Positions 53,183 through 62,408 are shown, counted from the stretch's first letter. The stretch is 64,000 nt of DNA from Gammaproteobacteria bacterium (GCA_024235015.1 JACKNG010000004.1:496001-560000), one strand, 5' to 3'. Program-made: numbers and translations. The notes: generated by a model not told the origin, from the letters alone.

Positions 53183-53668
53183 ATGCGTTTCCATCACATG
53201 GCCGTATTCGTCAGCGATCTCGACGAAGCCCTGCGCCTGTGGCGCGACGTCATGGGTTTCAAGGTCGTGGTCCGACGCGAGATCCCGGACGGCGACGGCC
53301 CCGGGCCCGACGTCTACATGTATCCGCGGCTGCTCGACGACATCTTCAAGGTCGAAGGCGCGCGATCACAGATGGCGCTGCTCATGAGCGAGGAGGGTGC
53401 GTTGATCGAACTGCAGCAGTGCGAGGTGCCGAAGATCGAGCGCACGCCGCCGGAAAAGCTGCGCTACGGCCACACCGGCTTCCACGAACTGGGCCTCGTC
53501 GTCGACGACATCGACGCCTTTTTCGACAAGGTGCGTGCGGCCGGTTACGAGACGCAGACGGAGTACGTGTGGGAGTGCGCCAACATCGGCCGTTCGTTCC
53601 TCTTCTACGACCACGACGGCAACATGATCCAGATGTGGGAGCACTCCGGGGAGGGGCGCTGGAAATAG
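53183..53668 (+). CDS. VOC (glyoxalase/dioxygenase-fold) family protein
   Basis: A 161-residue protein of two beta-alpha-beta-beta-beta units. FHHMAVFVSDLDEALRLWRDVMGF opens with metal-ligand His, IELQQCEVP contains a Glu at the second ligand place and GFHELGLVVDDIDAFFDKVRAAGY (split) and MIQMWEH bring further ligands. The fold includes glyoxalase I, methylmalonyl-CoA epimerase and extradiol dioxygenases. GGGGGAGGACAGCAC before the ATG is a strong site. Divergent from the amidohydrolase and convergent with the P450; the activity cannot be fixed. Confidence 0.88.
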   Translation: MRFHHMAVFVSDLDEALRLWRDVMGFKVVVRREIPDGDGPGPDVYMYPRLLDDIFKVEGARSQMALLMSEEGALIELQQCEVPKIERTPPEKLRYGHTGFHELGLVVDDIDAFFDKVRAAGYETQTEYVWECANIGRSFLFYDHDGNMIQMWEHSGEGRWK

Positions 53669-53693
53669 GACGCGCCCGCCCCGGCGACGCCCG

Positions 53694-54962
53694 TCACCCG
53701 GCGCTGGCCCGCGCGGTGCGCTGCCGCAAGCGCACCGGCAGGTGCTTGAGGCCGCCGACGAAGCTCGACTGCACGCGCTCGACCGGGCCGGTGATCTCGA
53801 GGCCATCGTAGCGTTCGAGCAACTCTTCCATGGCCAGCCTGATCTCGAGCTTGGCCAGCGGTCCGCCGAGACAGAAATGTGGCCCGCCGCCGAAGCCGAC
53901 GTGCAGGTTGGGATGTCGGGTGATGTCGAACCGGTACGGCTGGTCGAAGACCTCCTCGTCGCGGTTGGCGGAGGGAAACCACAGCATCACGCGGTCGCCG
54001 GCGCGGATACGCCGGCCGCGCAACTCGGTGTCACCGGTGGCGGTGCGCATGAGCGAGATGACGGGGTCGGACCAGCGTACGAATTCCTCGACCCCGAGCC
54101 GCAGGCGCTTCGGATCCTCGCGCAACAGCGCCATCTGGTCGGGGTTCTCGAGCAGCGCGAGTACGCCGCCGGAAAAGGCGTTACGCGTCGTCTCGAAGCC
54201 GGCGAGCATGAGCTGGGTGCCGTTGTGGGCGATCTCCGAGGGCGTCATCGGCCGCCCGCCGACCGTGGCGTTGGCGAGCGCGGTGAGCGGATCGGCGAAC
54301 GGGCAACCGCGGCGCGCGCTGGCGGTGCGGAGCGAATAGTCGTAGAGCAGCTGGTAACCCTGGCTCACGGTCTCGGCGGCCGTACCCTGGCGGTACTCGG
54401 GGTCGCTGCCGCCGATGGCCATCTTGCCCCAGCCGAGGAGCTTGTCCCAGTCGCCCTCGGGCAGGTCGAGGATGTCGCAGATCACCGCCATCGGGATACG
54501 TACGGCGAGGTCGGTGACGAGATCGATCTCGCCGTCTGCCGGCAGCCCGTCGAAGATGCCGCCGATGAGCGTCCTGGTGCGCGCTTCCGCCGCGGCCAGC
54601 GCGCGCGGCAGGAACGGTTCTGACACCACTTTTCGCATCTCGCCATGACGCGGCGGATCGATCGTGAGCACGTTCTCGCCGACGCCCATGGCCTGCTTGG
54701 CGACCGCCGACATCTCGGCATCGACCGCCGGCATCACGCCCTCACGCTCGGAGCTGTAGAGCTCGGGTTCGTTGAGAATGTGCTTGAAGTCGGCATGCTT
54801 GAACACCGACCAGTAGCCGCGCCCGTCGGGACTCGTCGTCCAGTGCACCGGGTCTTCGGCGCGCAGGCGATCGAACAGCGCGTAGTAGCGGTCGGTGGCG
54901 AAGAAGGCTGGATCGTTGAGCTGGTCGTCGACGTTCACGTGGCGGCTCCCCTGGGTATTCAT
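53694..54962 (-). CDS. Cytochrome P450
   Basis: A 422-residue soluble P450. The I-helix motif is LAGFETTRN, the K-helix ExxR is EEFVRW and the heme loop is FGGGPHFCLGGPLA with ligand Cys364. NVLTIDPPRHGEMRKVVSEPF is the C-helix region typical of bacterial CYPs related to steroid and terpene hydroxylases. No ferredoxin is adjacent. The gene is downstream of the AraC-type regulator on the same strand, so it may be its target. A GTG-free ATG start at 54962 gives the usual N-terminal length. Confidence 0.94.
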   Translation of the reverse strand: MNTQGSRHVNVDDQLNDPAFFATDRYYALFDRLRAEDPVHWTTSPDGRGYWSVFKHADFKHILNEPELYSSEREGVMPAVDAEMSAVAKQAMGVGENVLTIDPPRHGEMRKVVSEPFLPRALAAAEARTRTLIGGIFDGLPADGEIDLVTDLAVRIPMAVICDILDLPEGDWDKLLGWGKMAIGGSDPEYRQGTAAETVSQGYQLLYDYSLRTASARRGCPFADPLTALANATVGGRPMTPSEIAHNGTQLMLAGFETTRNAFSGGVLALLENPDQMALLREDPKRLRLGVEEFVRWSDPVISLMRTATGDTELRGRRIRAGDRVMLWFPSANRDEEVFDQPYRFDITRHPNLHVGFGGGPHFCLGGPLAKLEIRLAMEELLERYDGLEITGPVERVQSSFVGGLKHLPVRLRQRTARASAG

Positions 54963-55001
54963 GGCGCAGCCTAGGCCCGCCGGTGACGTGATGTCTTGCG
55001 C

Positions 55002-55017
55002 AAAGCGACGACGCTTT
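55002..55017 (-). terminator. Short hairpin between the AraC and P450 genes
   Basis: AAAGCG and CGCTTT flank a 4-base loop, with A-rich sequence before and T-rich after the stem on the transcribed strand. It lies in the 75-base gap behind the araC-type gene and before the P450 gene; it could be a weak terminator or attenuator. Only a six-pair stem, so uncertain. Confidence 0.3.
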
Positions 55018-55037
55018 TTGCAGATTCTTCGCCGCGT

Positions 55038-55919
55038 TCAGTGGCGCAGTTGCTCGCGGTACTGCGCGGGGGTGACGCCGAGCAGGCGGCGAAAGGTCGT
55101 GTTGAGGTGGCTCTGGCTGGAGAAGCCGTGGTTGTGTGCGATATCGACCAGGGAGACCTCGGCGTCGCGCAAGGCCGCGCACACACGCTCGAGTCGCAAC
55201 CGGACCAGGTACTGGTGCGGCGAGAGGCCGGTGGCGCGCTTGAACAGCGTGCTGAAATGCGCCGCACTGAGTCCGGCGGCAGCGGCCAGTTCGGCGATGT
55301 GCAGCGGTTCGGCGCAGCGCGCCTCCATGATGCGGATGGCGACGGCGGTGACGTCACAGGTGCTGCGCGGGGTCGCACTGCTGCGATAGCGCAAGCGGCG
55401 CCGGCGCGCGAACGCGCGCAGGGTGGTTTCACACAGGCTGTCCAGCAGGGCATCGTCGGCGCCGTCGTCGCCGCGATCGCCGAGGACCTCGATCATGCCC
55501 TGTGCCAGGCCGACGTTGAGGGCGTCGGGCAGGCCGACCTCGAGACAATCCTCGGCATCGGTGATCAGAGCGCGCAGGCGCGAGTGCGGACCGATGGTGA
55601 TGGACAGATGCTCGACCTCACCGCCCTCGACCACCCAGCGCGTATGCACCCCGACCGGCAGGTAGGTCACCGTGCCGACGGTCGAACTGCGTCGGCTCCA
55701 GGTATCGCCGTCGCCGTAACGCACGCGGCCGGCGCCGGCGACATGGATGGAGATGATCGGGTCGGCGAGCGCTGGCACCACGTACATGCGATCGCGCTGG
55801 CGCCACACGGCGAGTTCGACATCGAGCGCTTCGACGCGCGTCGCCAGGTGCGGTTCGAGACGCAAGGCCCGCGCGAGCGGCGATCGCGGCAGGGCCTTGC
55901 AGCGCGTGGTATCGGTCAT
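55038..55919 (-). CDS. AraC-family transcriptional regulator
   Basis: A 293-residue regulator. The C-terminal two helix-turn-helix units are recognisable: PLHIAELAAAAGLSAAHFS with FKRATGLSPHQYLVRLRL, and LVDIAHNHGFSSQSHLNTTFRRLLGVTPAQYREQ (split). The N-terminal half is a cupin-like ligand-binding region (GTVTYLPVGVHTRWVVEGG). The ATG at 55919 has GGGGAGGTTGTC before it; a longer frame upstream lacks a site. Divergent LLM gene and co-directional P450 gene are the probable targets. The ligand would be a small aromatic or terpenoid if the neighbours are a guide. Confidence 0.9.
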   Translation of the reverse strand: MTDTTRCKALPRSPLARALRLEPHLATRVEALDVELAVWRQRDRMYVVPALADPIISIHVAGAGRVRYGDGDTWSRRSSTVGTVTYLPVGVHTRWVVEGGEVEHLSITIGPHSRLRALITDAEDCLEVGLPDALNVGLAQGMIEVLGDRGDDGADDALLDSLCETTLRAFARRRRLRYRSSATPRSTCDVTAVAIRIMEARCAEPLHIAELAAAAGLSAAHFSTLFKRATGLSPHQYLVRLRLERVCAALRDAEVSLVDIAHNHGFSSQSHLNTTFRRLLGVTPAQYREQLRH

Positions 55920-56190
55920 GACAACCTCCCCGGTCCGCGGCGGCAGGCGCAGCGTGCGGGCGGCCGACGGTGGCGCAAAATTATTCAACAGCCCGCTGCC
56001 GGCGGCAAACCGGACGCCCGCCGTCGCCCCGCACTTGTGCCCGATCAAGCGCGCAAGCGAAGATGCCGGCACACTGCGGAACCGATCGTGCGGGGCAGCG
56101 CCGCACGACGCATGCCCGCCGCGGCCGGCGCGGCATCGATCACGTCATGCCCGACCCGCTGCGCGGGTGCTCATCAAGGGGAGAACAGCC

Positions 56191-57336
56191 ATGCGCGTAG
56201 GCGCCACCATCTTCAACCAGAACTACGGCGACTGGGATCGTTACGAGGCCGAGGAGCGCGGCGAGGCCGTACCGCCGCGGCCGGCCAAGGCCGATCGCGA
56301 GATCTTCAACGAAGAGCTGAACCTCGCGCGCATCGCCGACGACACCGGCTTCGACTCGGTGTGGACCATCGAACACCATTTCACGCCGTACACGATGGTC
56401 ACCAACCCGTTGCAGTACCTGACCTACGTCGCCGGGATCACCAAACGTGTCGACCTCGGCACCATGGTCACGGTGCTGCCCTGGCACAACCCGGTGCGGG
56501 TGGCCGAGGACGTCAACATGCTCGACACGTTCTTGGGGCCCGACCGCGAGATCATCTGCGGCGTCGGCCGCGGTCTCGGCCGGCGCGAGTACGACGGGCT
56601 GTCCATCGACCAGGCCCAGGCGCGCGAGCGCTTCGACGAGTCCATCCAGGTCCTGCGCGAGCTGCTGGCGACCGGGCGGTGCGACTTCCACGGCAAGCAC
56701 TTCGACATCAAGGGGCTGCGGCTGCGGCCGCAGCCGGATCGCGACCTCTCGCCCAATCTCTGGTGCGCCGGCGGCACCGACCAGACCGTCGAGATCATCG
56801 CGAAACACGACGTGCGCCCGCTGATCGTGCCGACCGTCAGCCTCGACATCGCGCTCAAGACGGCGCGCCGTTACCAGGCCATCCGCGCCGAGCACGGCCT
56901 GCCGGCGGCGGCGACCAAGCTGGCCCTGTGGACCTACGTCGCCGAGACCGAGGCCGATGCGCGCGCCGGCGCCGAGCAGTACATGGTCGAGTACGCCGAG
57001 TCGGCGCTGCGCCACTACGAGCTGCTCGGCGATCATCTCGGCGGCATCAAGGGTTACGAGTCCTACGGCGAGATGCAGAAGATGCTGCGCCAGGACGCCA
57101 CGCCGTTCCTGCGCGGCTTCTTCGACTCCCACCCCTGGGGCACGCCGGAGCAGGTCGTCGCGCGCGCCAGCGAGCTGGCCGAGAGTTTCGGCACCGACGA
57201 GCTGATGTTCATCTTCAAGTATGGCGGTATGCCGATCGAGAAGGCGGAGAAGAGCATGCGCCTGTTCGCCGAGGCCGTGCTGCCCGAGCTGCAGAAGCTC
57301 GCTCCGCAGCCGATGGCCCAGCGCGCCGCGGCCTGA
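56191..57336 (+). CDS. LLM-class flavin-dependent oxidoreductase
   Basis: A 381-residue luciferase-like flavoenzyme. ARIADDTGFDSVWTIEHHFTPYTM, LGTMVTVLPWHNPVRVAEDV and DREIICGVGRGLGRREYDG are the strands around the flavin and substrate. The block SLDIALKTARRYQA and the lid helix follow. Such enzymes are FMN- or F420-dependent monooxygenases or reductases. GGGGAGAACAGCC precedes the ATG. A second LLM gene follows 22 bases downstream, so the two form an operon, probably for a single pathway. Divergent from the AraC gene, a likely regulator. Confidence 0.9.
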   Translation: MRVGATIFNQNYGDWDRYEAEERGEAVPPRPAKADREIFNEELNLARIADDTGFDSVWTIEHHFTPYTMVTNPLQYLTYVAGITKRVDLGTMVTVLPWHNPVRVAEDVNMLDTFLGPDREIICGVGRGLGRREYDGLSIDQAQARERFDESIQVLRELLATGRCDFHGKHFDIKGLRLRPQPDRDLSPNLWCAGGTDQTVEIIAKHDVRPLIVPTVSLDIALKTARRYQAIRAEHGLPAAATKLALWTYVAETEADARAGAEQYMVEYAESALRHYELLGDHLGGIKGYESYGEMQKMLRQDATPFLRGFFDSHPWGTPEQVVARASELAESFGTDELMFIFKYGGMPIEKAEKSMRLFAEAVLPELQKLAPQPMAQRAAA

Positions 57337-57358
57337 GCATGGCGTGGCCCGGCCGACG

Positions 57359-58255
57359 ATGAAGATCCGTTTCGCCGTCACCCCGCCCGCCGCAGCGCTG
57401 GCCGGAGATGCCTTCGCCGATTACCTCGCCCACTGCGAGCACCTCGGCTTCGACACCCTGTGGCTGTCCGACATCCCGCTCGGCCCGGGCGGCGACCCGC
57501 TGGTCAGCCTGGCCTGCGCGGCAGGCTGTACCCGGCGCCTCAAGCTCGGCGCCAACCTCGTCCCGCTGGGGCGCAATCCCTGGTGGCTGGCCAAGCAGCT
57601 CGCCCAGCTCGACCAGCTGTCCGGCGGCCGCCTGTTGTTGTCCTTCGTCCCGGGCCTCGGCTCGCCGCCCGAGCGCGCCGCCCTCGGCTACACCCGCGGC
57701 GACCGCGGCCGCGCCATCGAGACGGTGATGGACTTGTGTCGACGCTGGTGGGCGGGCGAGGCGGTGACGGCCGAGTTCGAGGGCGCACGCTTCGATGGCG
57801 TGACGCTCGACCTGAGGCCACGACAGGCGCCGCTCGAAGTGTGGCTGGGCGGCAAGGGGCCGCTCGCGCTCGCGCGCGTGGCGCGCGCCGGCGACGGCTG
57901 GCTGACCGCCGCGGTGACCCCGGCCGAGGCCGCGGCGGGGCGACGCAGCATCGAGCAGCAGGCGGTTGCCTGCGGCCGCGCGGTCGATCCCGAGCATTTC
58001 GGTATCAGCATCCCGGTCAGCCGCGATACGCCGCCGCCGGCGGCCCTGGCCGCGCTCAAGGCGCGGCGCGACGACGGCGACCTGAGCCAGGTCGTGGCCA
58101 CCGGCCGCGAGGCCCTGCGCGCCCTCGTCCGCGCCCATCTCGACGGTGGCTTGAGCAAGTTCGTGCTGCGCCCGCTCAACGCGCTGGAGCGTCGCGCCGA
58201 CTGGCGCACCGACCTCGAGTGGATGGCCGACAGCGTGCTCGACCTGCAGCGCTGA
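57359..58255 (+). CDS. LLM-class flavin-dependent oxidoreductase
   Basis: A 298-residue luciferase-like enzyme, shorter than its neighbour. LAHCEHLGFDTLWLSDIPLGPGG, KLGANLVPLGRNPWWLAKQL and GGRLLLSFVPGLGSPPERAAL (split) mark the barrel; the lid region is compact. It shares its operon with the 381-residue LLM gene and is likely the second flavin component or a paralogue for a related step. No own ribosome site stronger than GGCCGAC is seen, so translation may be coupled. The 200-odd bases after it contain no gene but an AT-rich stretch that may promote fbp. Confidence 0.88.
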   Translation: MKIRFAVTPPAAALAGDAFADYLAHCEHLGFDTLWLSDIPLGPGGDPLVSLACAAGCTRRLKLGANLVPLGRNPWWLAKQLAQLDQLSGGRLLLSFVPGLGSPPERAALGYTRGDRGRAIETVMDLCRRWWAGEAVTAEFEGARFDGVTLDLRPRQAPLEVWLGGKGPLALARVARAGDGWLTAAVTPAEAAAGRRSIEQQAVACGRAVDPEHFGISIPVSRDTPPPAALAALKARRDDGDLSQVVATGREALRALVRAHLDGGLSKFVLRPLNALERRADWRTDLEWMADSVLDLQR

Positions 58256-58493
58256 AGACGTCGCGGGCGTCTCCCGCAACACCGGGCCGTACCCGGGAAG
58301 CGCGCGGCGTGGGCCGTCGTTGCAAGCCTGCTGCCGTCGTCCACCTGCATCGGGTCCGCCGTTGCAAGCGCGGCAAACGGCGCAAATGTAAAACATGATG
58401 AGATGAGACGACGCGCACGGCAGTCGTCATGTTCGCTCGGCACAATGCGCGCCGAATAACAACATGCACGAACCGCAAGGAGCCCGCGTCACC

Positions 58494-59495
58494 ATGGCTA
58501 CACCCGCCAGTGTCATCAGCCTGCGCACCCGCCCGCAGACCCTGCAGAACTATCTCCTCGCCGCCGAGCGCGCCGCGCGCAGCGACGGCGCCCGTTCGCT
58601 GTCCTGGATCGTCTCCGCCGTGTCGAGCGCGACCAAGGGCATCGCCGCGCGCCTGCGCACCGCCGGCCTCGACGGTGCGCTCGGCGCGGTCGGCCAGGTC
58701 AACGTGCAGGGCGAGCAACAGCAGGCGCTCGACGTCATCGCCAACGAGCTGCTGATTGCCGAGCTGCAATCGCGCGACGGCGTGGTGGTGCTGGGTTCGG
58801 AGGAGAACGACGAGCTGATCGTGGTCGACGAGGCCGACTGCGGGGCCTGCCGCTACGCGGTGCTGTTCGACCCCCTCGACGGCTCGTCCAACCTCGACGT
58901 CGGCGGCAGCGTCGGCACCATCTTCTCGATCTACGAAGTCGCCGCCGGCGCCGAGCAGGACCTGCAGGCCGGGCGTCACCAGGTCGCCGCCGGCTACGTG
59001 CTCTACGGACCGTCGACCATCTTCGTCATGACCCTCGGCCAGGGCGTCGACATGTTCATCCTCGACCCGGCGGTGGGCAACTTCGTGCGCGCCGGCGAAC
59101 CGCTGCGCATCCCCGCCAGGGGCCGCAGTTACTCGGTCAACGAGGCCAACCTCGACAGCTTCCCGGCCGGCTACCAGCGCTTCCTCGCCGAGTGCCGCGC
59201 GGCTGGTTACTCCAGCCGTTACGCCGGCGCGATGGTCGCGGACGTCCACCGCGTGCTGCTGCAGGGCGGTATCTTCATGTACCCGCCGACGGCCAAGGCG
59301 CCGGCCGGCAAGCTGCGCCTGATGTACGAGGCCAATCCGATGGGCTGGCTGATCGAGCAGGCCGGCGGTGCAGCCAGCACCGGGCAGGGTCGCATCCTGG
59401 AAGTGTTGCCGGCGTCGCTGCACCAGCGGGTGCCGGTGGCCCTCGGCAGTCGTGACGACGTGACCGCGCTGGAGCTTGCGCTGGCGGCGACTTGA
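58494..59495 (+). CDS. fbp: Fructose-1,6-bisphosphatase, class I
   Basis: A 333-residue gluconeogenic enzyme that converts fructose 1,6-bisphosphate to fructose 6-phosphate. The active-site signature VLFDPLDGSSNLDVGGSVGTIFSIY (split: FDPLDGSSNLD, GGSVGTIFS) and the later RYAGAMVADVHRVLLQGGIFMYP (split: RYAGAMVADVHR, GGIFMYP) and KLRLMYEANP are all class I. The ATG at 58494 is used here because AAGGAG lies 11 bases upstream and the fold starts soon after; an ATG at 58464 would add ten residues. Upstream, an AT-rich stretch at 58375-58410 likely carries the promoter. Confidence 0.95.
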   Translation: MATPASVISLRTRPQTLQNYLLAAERAARSDGARSLSWIVSAVSSATKGIAARLRTAGLDGALGAVGQVNVQGEQQQALDVIANELLIAELQSRDGVVVLGSEENDELIVVDEADCGACRYAVLFDPLDGSSNLDVGGSVGTIFSIYEVAAGAEQDLQAGRHQVAAGYVLYGPSTIFVMTLGQGVDMFILDPAVGNFVRAGEPLRIPARGRSYSVNEANLDSFPAGYQRFLAECRAAGYSSRYAGAMVADVHRVLLQGGIFMYPPTAKAPAGKLRLMYEANPMGWLIEQAGGAASTGQGRILEVLPASLHQRVPVALGSRDDVTALELALAAT

Positions 59496-59578
59496 ATACG
59501 GCGTCGCCGGCCGGGAGAGCCCGGCTGGCGGTGACGAAATGGCGGGCGCGCCGGGTTACGACGCGCCCGCCGCGAGCG

Positions 59579-59872
59579 CTAGTCGCGCAGCGGTTCGGTG
59601 ACCGCTTCGACCACGCCGACGCCGACTTTGGCCGCGCCCTTGACCGCCTGGCCGGCCGCTTCGGCACCGCCCTTGACGGCGCCGGTGACGACGCCGACCG
59701 GGCCGGATTCCTGGGCGCCTTCGCTGATGCCCTCGACGACCTTGCCGGGCGAGGTCACCGTGTCCTTGGCGCCGTCGACGGCGCGATCGACACCCTCCTC
59801 GGCGAACGCCAGCGGCGTCAGCGCGAGACCGAGCACGAGCGCCAACGCGCTTTCACGAATGCGATGAGTCAT
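59579..59872 (-). CDS. Secreted small protein with VTSPG motif, paralogue of the gene at 13909
   Basis: A 97-residue protein with signal peptide (ESALALVLGLALTPLAFA, cleavage before EEG). The mature part KDTVTSPGKVVEGI, GVVTGAVKGGAEAAGQAVKGAAKVG and TEPLRD aligns with the protein at 13909-14253. Such gly/ala-rich repeats resemble amphipathic membrane-active helices. Family not recognised, role unknown. The 88-base gap before the next gene is divergent. Confidence 0.72.
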   Translation of the reverse strand: MTHRIRESALALVLGLALTPLAFAEEGVDRAVDGAKDTVTSPGKVVEGISEGAQESGPVGVVTGAVKGGAEAAGQAVKGAAKVGVGVVEAVTEPLRD

Positions 59873-59960
59873 TGGGGTTACTCCCTGTTTCTAGTGGCGG
59901 GCCGATGTTAGCGCGGAACCGCGTTGCGCGCGCGGGTCGCGTGCGTGGTAGCTTGACGGC

Positions 59961-60683
59961 GTGAGCGCAGCGTTCGAAGAACTGGATTACCGGCACACGC
60001 CGATCGGCGCGATCAGCCTGCGGCGACGGCACGAGCCGCGGCTCGGCGTCGAGGTCTACGAGATCAAGCTCGACGACGCCTTCCTGATGTCGAGCCTGTT
60101 CACGGCCTCCGAAATCGCGCTGGCCGAGCTGGCGTTGGATTACCACGGTGGTACGGGGCTCGACGTCGTGGTCGGTGGTCTCGGCCTCGGCTACACCGCG
60201 GTCGCGGCACTCGATCACCGCGCGCTGCGCGAACTGCTGGTGGTCGAATTCCTCGCCCCGGTCATCGCCTGGCATCGCCACGGCCTGCTGCCGCTCGGCG
60301 CGCGTCTCGCCGGCGATCCGCGCTGCCGCCTGGTCTGCGGCGACTTCTTCGCCCTGGCCAGCGCCGCCGACGGTTTCGACCCGGCTACTCCGGGGCGGCG
60401 CTTCGACGCCATCCTGGTCGACATCGATCACGCCCCGGGCGATCTCCTCGATGCGCGCAGTGCGGCCTTCTACGGTCCCGACGGCCTGGCGCGCCTGGCG
60501 CGGCACCTCGCGCCGGGCGGGGTGTTCGGCCTGTGGTCCAACGAACCGCCCGACGCGGTGTTCACCGCGCGCCTGGGCAGCGTCTTTGCCGACGCCCGCG
60601 CCGCGCCGGTCACCTTCGACAATCCCTACCAGGACCGCCCCGTCACCCAGACGGTCTACCTCGCCCGCCACTCAGCCGGGTGA
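59961..60683 (+). CDS. Spermidine-synthase-like methyltransferase-fold protein
   Basis: A 240-residue protein of the Rossmann-like SAM/spermidine synthase fold. DVVVGGLGLGYTAVAAL is the nucleotide loop, LVVEFLAPVIAWHR carries the acidic residue that holds the ribose, and ILVDIDHAPGDLLD is the active-site strand. The N-terminal beta domain of true spermidine synthases is reduced, so polyamine synthesis is doubtful. GTG at 59961 is the start in this frame because no ATG is near the fold's beginning. Its end overlaps the convergent membrane-protein gene by 12 bases. Confidence 0.78.
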   Translation: MSAAFEELDYRHTPIGAISLRRRHEPRLGVEVYEIKLDDAFLMSSLFTASEIALAELALDYHGGTGLDVVVGGLGLGYTAVAALDHRALRELLVVEFLAPVIAWHRHGLLPLGARLAGDPRCRLVCGDFFALASAADGFDPATPGRRFDAILVDIDHAPGDLLDARSAAFYGPDGLARLARHLAPGGVFGLWSNEPPDAVFTARLGSVFADARAAPVTFDNPYQDRPVTQTVYLARHSAG

Positions 60684-61487
60684 CGCCGGCCGCGCCTGTG
60701 CCAGGGCGGCGACCTCGTCGCGCCGGGCCCGGGCCGCGCGCAGCTCGACGACCCCGCGCCACAGGTAGAGCGCGTGGGCGACGACGACGAAAGCAGCGAG
60801 GCCGTGGGGGCGGACGTCGTAGTAGAACAGCCCGCTGGCGACGTGGTGGGCGATGGTCATGCCGGCCAGCCACAGGAACAGGACGACGAAGTACAGCACC
60901 GCGTCGAGAAGCGGGGTGAAACAGTCGGTGCCCGGATGCAGTGTGGCCGTGCCCGCCCGCGCACGCCGGGCCAGGCGCCAGCGCACCAGGACCTGCCAGG
61001 CCAGGATCGCGGCCAGGCTGGCCAGGGTCAGCGGCTCCCCGCGCACCCAGGCCAGCAGGTCGAAGCCGCCGCTGCGCGCAAGTTCGTAGAAGACCGCACC
61101 GATCAGGGTTGCGACCAGCCACGCCGCCGCGACGAGCTCGCCGGCTGGTGACAGCGTCCGCGCGGCGCGGTGGCCGTCTTCGCGCCGGGTCGCCGTGGGC
61201 CGCAGGCGCTCGAGGACCGCCTCCGCGGCGCGCGCCTGCTCGCGCCCGTCCTCCAGTGCAGCACGGGCGCCGAGCCACAGCGCGACGTCGCCGCCGAGGG
61301 TGATGGCGAAGCCGGCGACGACGAACAGTGCCAGCGGTGGCGCGTCCCAGCCGAGCGCGAGCAGGCCGGTCAGGGTGAAGGCGCTGGTGGCGATGCGCTC
61401 GGCGGCGGTGCGGCGTGCCGCGGCCAGCCAGTCGGTGTCGAAGGCACGCGCGAGCGCGGCGACTTCCGGGGTGGTGGTGTGGGCCAT
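60672..61487 (-). CDS. Hypothetical multi-pass membrane protein
   Basis: A 271-residue protein with about six hydrophobic segments (e.g. ALFVVAGFAITLGGDVALWLG, AAWLVATLIGAVFYELA, LDAVLYFVVLFLWLAGMTIAHHVASG in parts) and basic loops. No family is recognised. The middle segment PAGELVAAAWLVATLIG is preceded by a charged region rich in Arg and Glu. It could be an ion or small-molecule transporter or a regulator of the envelope; nothing in the context decides. Tail-to-tail overlap with the previous gene and a 94-base gap to the SDR gene. Confidence 0.65.
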   Translation of the reverse strand: MAHTTTPEVAALARAFDTDWLAAARRTAAERIATSAFTLTGLLALGWDAPPLALFVVAGFAITLGGDVALWLGARAALEDGREQARAAEAVLERLRPTATRREDGHRAARTLSPAGELVAAAWLVATLIGAVFYELARSGGFDLLAWVRGEPLTLASLAAILAWQVLVRWRLARRARAGTATLHPGTDCFTPLLDAVLYFVVLFLWLAGMTIAHHVASGLFYYDVRPHGLAAFVVVAHALYLWRGVVELRAARARRDEVAALAQARPASPG

Positions 61488-61581
61488 GGTCGGGGCGATC
61501 GTGGAGATGACGTTCGTTCCCGATCAGCGGCCGCGGCGCGGGATGTTTGACCGCGGTCGCCGCGGCTCGCGCCCCGTCCGC

Positions 61582-62376
61582 TCAGCCGATCAGTGCCGAC
61601 TGGCCGCCGTCGACCGGCAGGCACACGCCGGTGATGAAGCGCGCCTCGTCGGAGGCGAGGAAGAGCGCCGCGTTGGCGACGTCCCAGGCCGTGCCCATGT
61701 GGCCGCCGAGCGGCACCGCGGCGTTGCGCTCGGCGATCAGCGCGGCGCGGTCGTGGCCGGCGGCGACGTAGCCCTCGATGGCCATCGGGGTATCCATCAA
61801 GCCGGGCATGATGACATTGGCGCGGATGCCGTAACGCGCGTTGCCGGTGGCGAGCGCGTGGGTGTAGGCATTCAAGGCAGCCTTCGAGGTCTTGTAGCTC
61901 ACCAGCCCCATGCTGCACACCGCGGCAATGGAGGAGATGTTGGTGATGACGCCGGCGCCCTGCGCGCGCATCACCGGCAAGGCATGCTTGCAGGTGAGCA
62001 TGACCGACTTCAGGTTGGTGTCGAAGATGCGATCCCAGATTGCCGTCGTCATGGTCGTCGCGCCGCGATCGCCGGCGCCGATACCGACGTTGTTGTGCAG
62101 GATGTCGAGGCGCCCGTAGCGCTCGACGCAGGTCGCGGTGACGGCGGCGCATTGCGCCTCGTCGGTGACATCGGCGACCAGCACGCTGCCCTCGCCGCCC
62201 TGGCTGACGATCATCTCCAGCGTTTCGTCGGCGGAATCGCCGTCGCGGTCGACGACGAGTACCGTCGCGCCTTCCTGGGCGAAACGCAGCGCGGTGGCGC
62301 GCCCGTTGCCGATGGTGGCGCCCGGGGTCTGCCCGGCGCCGACCACGCTCGCAATCTTGCCGCTCAGCCTGTCCAT
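61582..62376 (-). CDS. SDR-family short-chain dehydrogenase/reductase
   Basis: A 264-residue NAD(P)-dependent oxidoreductase. The cofactor loop is GAGQTPGATIGNGRA, a longer version of TGxxxGxG, then VLVVDRDGDSADE; the catalytic set is the Ser in NISSIAAVCS and Tyr-x-x-x-Lys in SYKTSKAALNAY, with Asn in HNNVGIG. It likely oxidises a hydroxyl group to a ketone (or the reverse). It follows the acyl-CoA dehydrogenase gene on the same strand with 32 bases between them, so it is one operon with it. It could supply the ketone for the BVMOs. Confidence 0.93.
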   Translation of the reverse strand: MDRLSGKIASVVGAGQTPGATIGNGRATALRFAQEGATVLVVDRDGDSADETLEMIVSQGGEGSVLVADVTDEAQCAAVTATCVERYGRLDILHNNVGIGAGDRGATTMTTAIWDRIFDTNLKSVMLTCKHALPVMRAQGAGVITNISSIAAVCSMGLVSYKTSKAALNAYTHALATGNARYGIRANVIMPGLMDTPMAIEGYVAAGHDRAALIAERNAAVPLGGHMGTAWDVANAALFLASDEARFITGVCLPVDGGQSALIG

Positions 62377-62408
62377 GGTATTTGCCTCTCCTTGCCCGTT
62401 GGGGGTTG

